A stretch of 63,823 nucleotides of DNA from Candidatus Polarisedimenticolaceae bacterium (GTDB taxonomy: Bacteria > Pseudomonadota > Gammaproteobacteria > Chromatiales > Chromatiaceae): positions 1 through 63,823 of the forward strand of contig JAKISI010000010.1 in NCBI GenBank assembly GCA_021648685.1, in the 5' to 3' direction. The notes under the pieces were generated by a model. It had not been told where the DNA came from and did no database searches. It saw only the letters and a list, made by a program, of their open reading frames with translations. The number at the start of each line of letters is the position of its first letter. Position 1 is the stretch's first letter. Positions 57,956-63,823 of this stretch are shown here, piece after piece. A program made the translations under genes and the position numbers.

Positions 57956-58687
57956 ATGAGTTACAAGCGTTTTTATCGTCAACTGGGGATGCTCCTACTG
58001 CTCGCATCCACGCTTCTTGCCGGATGCGCCACAACCCATGCTGATTACGCTGATCCGCGTGACCCATTCGAAAGCTACAACCGCTTCATGTATGAGGTGA
58101 ATGACACCCTGGATGATGCCATCGTCAAACCTTTGTCCAAAGGCTATAAGGCCATAGTTCCGACCCCTGTTGATCGCGGCATCACCAACGTCTTTAACAA
58201 CCTTGTCGATCTCACCTCTATCCTGAATAACCTGCTTCAATTCAAATTTGAGCATGCTGCATCAGGGCTGGGGCGCGTAATGGTCAACAGCACCTTTGGC
58301 GTCCTCGGTCTGATTGACGTTGCAAGTGTGCACGATATGCCAAGATACAAAGAGGACTTTGGACAGACCCTGGGACGCTGGGGTGTAGCCCCCGGCCCCT
58401 ACATCGTGTTGCCACTCCTGGGGCCCAGCGACGCCCGCGATACCTTTGGTCTGCTGGTCGACTGGTATATCGACCCGGTTCGCCAGATCAACCCCGAAAA
58501 AGAGCGCTGGGGCGTGGCCGGGCTACGCGGGCTTGACCGGCGTGCCGACCTCCTCTCCGCCAGCAAGGTGATGGAAGAGGCGGCACTGGATAAATATGAA
58601 TTTCACCGGGACGCCTATCTGCAAAAACGCCGGAGCGACATCTACGACGGCGACCCGCCATTCGAAGATATAGAAGATATGGAGTAG
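57956..58687 (+). CDS. mlaA: MlaA (VacJ) outer-membrane lipoprotein
   Basis: MlaA removes mislocalised phospholipids from the outer leaflet of the outer membrane and passes them to the Mla pathway. The protein has 243 residues. Lipobox LAGC (Cys23) follows a signal peptide. Conserved text includes DPFESYNRFMYEVNDTLDDA, VDRGITNVFNNLVD and GPYIVLPLLGPSDARDT. The ATG has AAGGAAACACTA upstream. A Rho-independent terminator follows at 58708-58737, so it is a single-gene transcript divergent from ilvB. Confidence 0.95.
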   Translation: MSYKRFYRQLGMLLLLASTLLAGCATTHADYADPRDPFESYNRFMYEVNDTLDDAIVKPLSKGYKAIVPTPVDRGITNVFNNLVDLTSILNNLLQFKFEHAASGLGRVMVNSTFGVLGLIDVASVHDMPRYKEDFGQTLGRWGVAPGPYIVLPLLGPSDARDTFGLLVDWYIDPVRQINPEKERWGVAGLRGLDRRADLLSASKVMEEAALDKYEFHRDAYLQKRRSDIYDGDPPFEDIEDME

Positions 58688-58707
58688 CATCACTCAATAC
58701 CCTTATC

Positions 58708-58737
58708 AAACCCTCTTCCCTGTGAAGGGGGTTTTTT
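58708..58737 (+). terminator. Rho-independent terminator of mlaA
   Basis: AACCCTCTTCCCTGTGAAGG begins a stem of AACCC..CTTC / GAAG..GGGTT followed by TTTTT, about 20 bases past the mlaA stop. Confidence 0.85.
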
Positions 58738-58824
58738 ATTGCCGCACCCATAACACCTGAGTAAGCTACAAGCTCCTGAGAAACCCCTGAACCGCTCCGT
58801 ACATTGCGCTTGGTAGACAGACTT

Positions 58825-60471
58825 ATGGATTTAAAAACAGACACCCTGATTGGACATATCACCCGCGTTCAAAGCAGTGAGTTCATGGCCTCAGTCACCC
58901 AGGACAGCAGCGGCAATTTTCCGATTGTTTCACTGCAGGGCGAACAGATTCTTGCAGGGCAGATTGGCTCATACCTCACCATCCAGCAGGGGGATATCTG
59001 TATCCTGGCGCAGGTTAATCGCGCTGGCAGCACGACCGATATGACATCCCAGCCGGCCGGCTGGCTGGCTCTGACACCACTGGGGGTACTGTCAGCAGAA
59101 AAACTCCATCGTGGCATCCATAGCTTTCCAACCCCTGGTGCCGAGGTTCACCTCACTACCCAAAATCAGCTTAAACAGCTCTTCTCCAGCTTCTCTACCA
59201 AAGGGGTCGAGTTGGGTCACCTGTCATCACAGCCCACTGTCCCCGTCTCGCTCGATGCCACAGCGCTCTTTGGCAGGCACAGCGCCATCCTGGGGCAGTC
59301 GGGTTCGGGGAAATCATGGGGCGTCACCAATCTGCTGCAACAGGCTGTGCGTACCATGCCCAACGCTCATGTGGTGCTGCTCGACCTGCATGGCGAATAC
59401 CACTGGGTTGATGACATAGGCATTGAACACTCGGCATTTGATGAAGAGATTGTCCAGCACCTGGATGCACGCAGGCTCGAAATCCCGTACTGGCTGCTGA
59501 CCTTTGCCGAGCTGGTGGATCTCTTTATCAACCGCACTGAACCTGGCGCATCGACCCAGATCGCCTTTTTCCAGGAGATTGTTCATGGCCTGCGCCGGAA
59601 AGCCAATCCCGACATGGATCCGGCCAAAATCTCTATCGACACCCCGGTCTACTTCTCCTTGACCGACCTCTACCGCCACACCAAAGCGGCCAACGAGCAG
59701 AATCTGGACTTTGGCAAACGCAAAGGGACACTGCATGGCAAGTTTGACGATCTGCTGATGCACATGCAGAGCCGGTTGAATGATGTACGCTACGACTTCC
59801 TCTTCAAACCCAAGCGGCGCACCGACAGTGCATCACTCTCCGGCCTGCTGCGTGAGCTTGTCGGCCTGGGTCAAAAGCGGAGCCAGATCACCATCATTGA
59901 TCTCAGCTCAATTCCTTTTGATGTGCGTCCTACGGTTTCCGCCCAGATAGGCCGCCTGGTCTTTGAGTTCAACTACTGGAATCCCAACCGCAGTCAGTTC
60001 CCCATCCTGCTGGTCTGCGAAGAGGCGCACACCTATGTGCCGCGCGAGCAGGAAACTGCCTTTGCGGGTGCCCGCAAATCCATCGAGCGCATTGCCAAAG
60101 AGGGGCGAAAATATGGGCTTTCACTCGCCATCATCAGCCAGCGCCCCCACGAACTCTCCGAAACCGTACTGGCACAGTGCGCCAATTTTCTCTGTTTTCG
60201 CATCACCAACCCGGATGACCAGGCCTATATACGCAGCCTGGTGCCTGACGGTGAAAGCAACCTGATTGACACCCTGGCCGCATTGGGGCGGGGTGAGGTG
60301 ATAGCACTCGGCGAGGCGCTGCCCATACCTCTGCGATTTCAGATGAACGCCCCGGACCCAAAGCCCAACAGCAGCGACACCGACCTCCATCGCCACTGGA
60401 GCTCAGCCGCCGAGACCGTTGATGTAGAGATCATCGCTAACAACTGGCAACATCAGCGCCTGAGAGGATAG
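58825..60471 (+). CDS. HerA-like ATP-binding protein (DUF87)
   Basis: The protein has 548 residues from MDLKTDTLIG. The N-terminal small beta domain (about 5-90, IGHITRVQSSEFMASVTQ) is of the HAS-barrel type. The ATPase core has Walker A GQSGSGKSWGVTNLL and Walker B ILLVCEEAHTYVPRE, then the arginine-finger-like ISQRPHELSETVLAQCANFLCFR. HerA-type hexameric translocases pump DNA and usually pair with a nuclease (NurA) or, in phage defence, with SIR2 or DUF4297 proteins. No such partner lies beside it: mlaA is upstream and argG downstream. Its role here is unknown. Confidence 0.88.
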   Translation: MDLKTDTLIGHITRVQSSEFMASVTQDSSGNFPIVSLQGEQILAGQIGSYLTIQQGDICILAQVNRAGSTTDMTSQPAGWLALTPLGVLSAEKLHRGIHSFPTPGAEVHLTTQNQLKQLFSSFSTKGVELGHLSSQPTVPVSLDATALFGRHSAILGQSGSGKSWGVTNLLQQAVRTMPNAHVVLLDLHGEYHWVDDIGIEHSAFDEEIVQHLDARRLEIPYWLLTFAELVDLFINRTEPGASTQIAFFQEIVHGLRRKANPDMDPAKISIDTPVYFSLTDLYRHTKAANEQNLDFGKRKGTLHGKFDDLLMHMQSRLNDVRYDFLFKPKRRTDSASLSGLLRELVGLGQKRSQITIIDLSSIPFDVRPTVSAQIGRLVFEFNYWNPNRSQFPILLVCEEAHTYVPREQETAFAGARKSIERIAKEGRKYGLSLAIISQRPHELSETVLAQCANFLCFRITNPDDQAYIRSLVPDGESNLIDTLAALGRGEVIALGEALPIPLRFQMNAPDPKPNSSDTDLHRHWSSAAETVDVEIIANNWQHQRLRG

Positions 60472-60549
60472 CCTCTCCATTTGCCATAAATAGGCTATAA
60501 TCCACAGCTTCCAACCGCAGCAACCATATCATTATTTGGAGCAAATCAG

Positions 60550-61770
60550 ATGTCAGAGTCGGGTATTAAAAAAGTTGTACTGGCCTATTCCGGTGGGCTG
60601 GACACCTCAGTGATCCTGAAGTGGTTGCAGGAGACCTACAACTGTGAAGTGGTCACCTTCACTGCCGACATCGGCCAGGGCGAAGAGGTCGAACCGGCGC
60701 GCGCCAAAGCCCAGGCCTGTGGCGTAAAAGATATCTACATTGATGACATGCGCGAAGAGTTTGTCCGCGATTTCGTCTTCCCCATGTTTCGCGCCAACAC
60801 CATCTACGAAGGGGAGTACCTGCTGGGCACCTCCATCGCCCGCCCGCTGATTGCCAAGCGGCTGGTCGAGATTGCCAACGAGACCGGCGCAGATGCCATC
60901 TCCCACGGTGCCACCGGTAAGGGCAACGATCAAGTGCGCTTTGAGCTGGGCGCCTATGCCCTCAAACCCGATGTGCAGGTTATTGCCCCGTGGCGTGAAT
61001 GGGATCTTAACTCCCGCGAAAAGCTGCTAAAATATGCTGAAAACCACGGCATCTCCGTTGATGCCAAACGCAAGGATGGCCGCTCACCCTACTCGATGGA
61101 TGCCAATCTGCTGCATATCTCCTACGAGGGCAACGAGCTGGAAGACCCCTGGCAGGAGCCAGCCGATGAGATGTGGCGCTGGAGCGTCTCCCCTGAAAAG
61201 GCCCCGGATCGCTCCACCTATATTGAACTGACCTTTGAGCAGGGTGACATCATCGCCATCAATGGTGAAGCCATGAGTCCAGCCACCGTGCTGGAGCAAC
61301 TGAACAAGATCGGTGGTGCCAATGGCATCGGCCGCGACGACATCGTTGAAAACCGCTACGTCGGTATGAAATCACGCGGCTGCTACGAAACCCCCGGCGG
61401 CACCATCATGCTCAAGGCACATCGTGCCATCGAATCACTCACCCTGGATCGGGAGTCTGCCCACCTCAAAGATGAGCTGATGCCGCGCTACGCCAGCCTG
61501 ATCTATAACGGCTACTGGTGGAGCCCCGAGCGGGAAATGCTGCAGACGGCTATCGACCATACTCAGAAGGTGGTCAATGGCGTGGTGCGCCTCAAGCTCT
61601 ACAAAGGCAGCGTGATGGTGGTTGGCCGCAAGTCGGCCTCCAACAGCCTGTTTGATGAGTCCATCGTCACCTTCGAAGAGGACGATGGCGCATACAACCA
61701 GGCCGATGCCGAAGGCTTCATCAAGCTCAACGCCCTGCGCCTGCGTGTAGCCGCACGGTGCAACCGCTAA
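60550..61770 (+). CDS. argG: Argininosuccinate synthase
   Basis: ArgG joins citrulline and aspartate with ATP to form argininosuccinate, the penultimate step of arginine synthesis. The protein has 406 residues. The ATP PP-motif is [15 protein letters not shown], with [30 protein letters not shown] and the C-terminal [17 protein letters not shown] typical of the bacterial class. The start has GGAGCAAATC upstream. It lies 79 bases after the HerA-like gene and 40 bases before a DUF523 gene. Confidence 0.97.
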   Translation: MSESGIKKVVLAYSGGLDTSVILKWLQETYNCEVVTFTADIGQGEEVEPARAKAQACGVKDIYIDDMREEFVRDFVFPMFRANTIYEGEYLLGTSIARPLIAKRLVEIANETGADAISHGATGKGNDQVRFELGAYALKPDVQVIAPWREWDLNSREKLLKYAENHGISVDAKRKDGRSPYSMDANLLHISYEGNELEDPWQEPADEMWRWSVSPEKAPDRSTYIELTFEQGDIIAINGEAMSPATVLEQLNKIGGANGIGRDDIVENRYVGMKSRGCYETPGGTIMLKAHRAIESLTLDRESAHLKDELMPRYASLIYNGYWWSPEREMLQTAIDHTQKVVNGVVRLKLYKGSVMVVGRKSASNSLFDESIVTFEEDDGAYNQADAEGFIKLNALRLRVAARCNR

Positions 61771-61809
61771 GCCATATCGGGATCAGATCACCGGGGGAGC
61801 ACTACGCTG

Positions 61810-62334
61810 ATGCCCGCTCCCCGCCCCCGGATAGCCGTCAGCAGTTGCCTGCTGGGCAACCCCGTCCGTTATGATGGCACGGACAGATTCAATGAATCCA
61901 TCTGCAACCACCTCACCCGGCGCTTCGAGATAGTCGCTCTCTGCCCCGAGGTGGAGGCGGGTCTGGGTACGCCCCGCCCTCCGGTCAGACTAACCGGCAG
62001 CCCCCGACACCCTTTGGCACTGGGGGTTGAGGATGCCAACCTGGATGTTACCGCTGCACTACAACGCTTTTCTGATGGCTGGCTGGTGCAGGCCAAGAGC
62101 CTCTCGGGGTTGATCCTCAAATCACGCTCACCCAGTTGCGGACTGCGGGATACCCCGGTTTTTGACCTGCATGGGGCGATCCAGAGCCATGGTGCAGGGC
62201 TCTTCACCCGGATAGTAATCCGGTGCTACCCCCAACTGCCGGTGGATGATGAGATCGGTATCGCCAATGCAAAACAGCGAAATGTCTTTATAGACCGGGT
62301 AGAGCAGTACGCGCTTCAGCGGCACTGCACCTAA
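61810..62334 (+). CDS. DUF523 family protein (YbbK)
   Basis: The protein has 174 residues of the DUF523 domain. Conserved features are AVSSCLLGNPVRYDG at the N-terminus, CPEVEAGLGTPRPPVRL and KSRSPSCGLR; the paired cysteines suggest metal or sulfur chemistry. The fused DUF1722 domain found in some relatives is absent. The biochemical function is not established, although DUF523 proteins have been linked to thiouracil metabolism. The gene follows argG closely, with CGGGGGAGCACTACGCTG before its ATG. Confidence 0.88.
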   Translation: MPAPRPRIAVSSCLLGNPVRYDGTDRFNESICNHLTRRFEIVALCPEVEAGLGTPRPPVRLTGSPRHPLALGVEDANLDVTAALQRFSDGWLVQAKSLSGLILKSRSPSCGLRDTPVFDLHGAIQSHGAGLFTRIVIRCYPQLPVDDEIGIANAKQRNVFIDRVEQYALQRHCT

Positions 62335-62426
62335 AGTTTCAGCCCCAGTGGCCGATACCTGCGTTAGACCATCGCACTTAACCTCGGCGCAAAAAACCAA
62401 ACACGCCCCAACGACAGAATCGACAG

Positions 62427-63275
62427 ATGAGCGCAGAAATACTCGTAAAAGACCTCAACAATCTGGTTGCACTGCCGCAGGCCTATCTGCAGATCAGCCA
62501 GATGATCAACTCACCCAGGCACTCTGCCCTCGACATCGGCAAGATCATCGCGCAGGACACCGACCTCTCGGCACGGCTGCTGAGGATTGTAAACAGCGCT
62601 TTTTACGGAATTCCAGTCCCGATTGAAACCATCTCCCGGGCGGTCACCATTGTGGGCACATCGGATCTGCACGACCTGGTACTGGCCACCTCGGCCTGCC
62701 GCATGTTCAAGGATATTCCGGGTGAGCTGATGGATATGGGCGAGTTTTGGGGCATGTCGGTCTATACCGGCATTGTCGCCAGCACATTGGCGGAGCGGTG
62801 CAACATTCTGCACTGCGAGCGGCTTTTTGTGCAGGGCATGCTGCATGATATTGGCCGCCTCCCCATCTACCTTCGGCTCCCGGAGCAGGCGCGTGATATC
62901 CTGCTTGCCACCAACGGCGACTATGACATCCTCTCTGCCACAGAGCAGGAGATACTTGGCTTTACCCATACCGAGGTTGGTGCACTACTGACCCGCGACT
63001 GGAAGCTGCCCGAGAGCATTCAAACCGTTACCCACTATCATCACCAGCCAGAGCTGGCAGCCGAATACAAGATCGAGACCTCACTCATCCACATCAGCAG
63101 CATCCTGGCTGAGTGCGAAACCCTGGATGAAAGCACCGATGAGATCCTGGCGCGGGTCAACCCCTATGCCTGGCAGATCACAGGGCTGACCCAGCAGGAT
63201 GTAGAGTCTGTTCTGGATGGCATCCCGCAGCAGGCGGCAGAGGTTCTGAAGCTGATACTGCCTGCAACCGGCTAA
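62427..63275 (+). CDS. HDOD domain-containing signalling protein
   Basis: The protein has 282 residues and is almost entirely an HDOD domain (about 10-210): LPQAYLQISQMINSPRHSALDI, DLSARLLRIVNSAFYGI and the degenerate HD region MLHDIGRLPIYLRL. HDOD proteins lack part of the catalytic HD metal set and act as scaffolds or regulators in cyclic di-GMP and chemotaxis-like circuits. It lacks a GGDEF or EAL partner domain. Two GGDEF proteins occur elsewhere in the window, but no link can be shown. Confidence 0.87.
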   Translation: MSAEILVKDLNNLVALPQAYLQISQMINSPRHSALDIGKIIAQDTDLSARLLRIVNSAFYGIPVPIETISRAVTIVGTSDLHDLVLATSACRMFKDIPGELMDMGEFWGMSVYTGIVASTLAERCNILHCERLFVQGMLHDIGRLPIYLRLPEQARDILLATNGDYDILSATEQEILGFTHTEVGALLTRDWKLPESIQTVTHYHHQPELAAEYKIETSLIHISSILAECETLDESTDEILARVNPYAWQITGLTQQDVESVLDGIPQQAAEVLKLILPATG

Positions 63276-63384
63276 CCCATCTTCCGACTTCACTGACAAC
63301 AATACTTTAAAAAAAACAGACAGTTAGCCTGCGCGCAGCGCCTCTTATGGCACTACAGATCTAACTGTTTTATTTTTTGGAAGG

Positions 63385-63636
63385 TCAGGCCGCTGTTTTT
63401 TGAACGGAGCCAGGTTGCGAAGAGAGACCCAAGGCGTCATAAATCACCTTCTGATGCGGCTCTGCACACGTGGCCTTGCGGATATGCAGTCGCTTGCCCG
63501 CTTCACAGGATAAGCTCACGGTAATGCGCTGCTGGTTTTCCAGCTTTTGACGGATCATCTCCCAACTGTCGTGGATGCCTTGTGCTTTCAGTTGGGTTCG
63601 AATGGGCCAGCAAGGGGATAAAGAGGTGACTGTCAA
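63385..63636 (-). pseudogene. Transposase C-terminal fragment
   Basis: The 83-residue frame reads LKAQGIHDSWEMIRQKLENQ, then QRITVSLSCEAGKRLHIRKAT and EPHQKVIYDALGLSSQPGS. This ending is typical of IS4/IS1634-type transposases. The DDE core is absent and a REP-type sequence lies directly upstream, so it is a relic. The preceding gene-free 63276-63384 stretch has a TTTAAAAAAAACAGACAGTTAG and inverse-like CTAACTGTTTTATTTTTTGG pair that may terminate the HDOD transcript. Confidence 0.6.
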
Positions 63637-63650
63637 TGGTCAACAATCAA

Positions 63651-63667
63651 TCGAGTTTGACCCCAAT
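63651..63667. repeat. Diverged copy of the RAYT-type repeat (TCGAGTTTGACCCCAAT)
   Basis: It matches the inverse repeat at 30601-30618 apart from a few substitutions. No RAYT gene is beside it, so it is a solitary dispersed copy. Confidence 0.5.
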
Positions 63668-63726
63668 ACCGCTACCAGTCATACGCTAACCTGATGATTT
63701 TCATATAGATGAGGTGATAATTTAAA

Positions 63727-63799
63727 GTTAAGCGCCAACATGTTTTTGGATATAATTGAATTTCCTACAAAACAACATATCCAGATGAAGGCGCTTAAC
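63727..63799. repeat. Inverted repeat GTTAAGCGCC / GGCGCTTAAC near the window end
   Basis: Ten-base perfect arms are followed three bases later by an ATG (63802). The layout resembles the left end of an IS before its transposase, cut off by the window end; compare 29683-29750. The family is unknown. Confidence 0.4.
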
Positions 63800-63823
63800 G
63801 AATGCAAAAGCCTACCCGATTGA

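Overview
The window reads as a chromosomal segment of a gammaproteobacterium. The conserved rsmI / lpoA-yraN-diaA-dolP neighbourhood and the ilvB-ilvN-ilvC-pssA-leuA block are gammaproteobacterial arrangements. The SbtA/SbtB-type bicarbonate uptake pair suggests a carbon-fixing, Chromatiales-like lineage such as sulfur oxidisers; this placement is an inference. No rRNA, tRNA, CRISPR array or prophage was recognised.

Layout. 1-1330: IS debris (an IS21-like end butted against an IS3 transposase tail), then a REP-associated tyrosine transposase (RAYT) with its palindromic repeats. 1364-8700: a small exported protein followed by a giant (about 2290 residue) secreted protein joining an alpha-toroid region, about 13 Ig-like domains, a degenerate cyclophilin and an eight-heme cytochrome module. 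8924-16121 (minus): gltB-gltD-hemE with a structured leader. 16.4-26.1 kb: a MITE, dsbA, a retropepsin-like protease, DUF3422, two GGDEF proteins, an aldehyde dehydrogenase and a CPXCG protein. 26.1-30.6 kb: an AsnO-type amidotransferase, then an accessory island (duplicated rsmI fragment, BrnT/BrnA, an exported protein, a second RAYT) next to intact rsmI. 31.5-39.7 kb: envelope genes, a GlcD-type oxidase, folA-thyA-lgt. 39.8-45.5 kb: a metallophosphoesterase, sbtA-sbtB, MITE and transposase relics, an exported protein and an amidohydrolase. 45.6-63.3 kb: core genes (prfC, ispG, rimI, UDG, leuA with a candidate leucine leader peptide, pssA, ilvC, ilvN, ilvB, mlaA, a HerA-like ATPase, argG, DUF523, HDOD). 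The last 450 bases are again IS and REP material.

How the parts fit. The nitrogen and amino-acid genes (GOGAT, leucine, isoleucine/valine, arginine) and envelope genes (LpoA, DolP, MlaA, Lgt, PssA) are housekeeping. Inserted DNA clusters at a few points (0-1.3, 16.5-17.4, 27.9-30.6, 42.2-42.9, 44.6-45.1 and 63.4-63.8 kb), where short inverted repeats recur. The most unusual locus is the giant heme fusion at 1.8-8.7 kb with its small exported neighbour. The best regulatory candidates are the leucine-rich leader ORF before leuA and the alternative hairpins before gltB.
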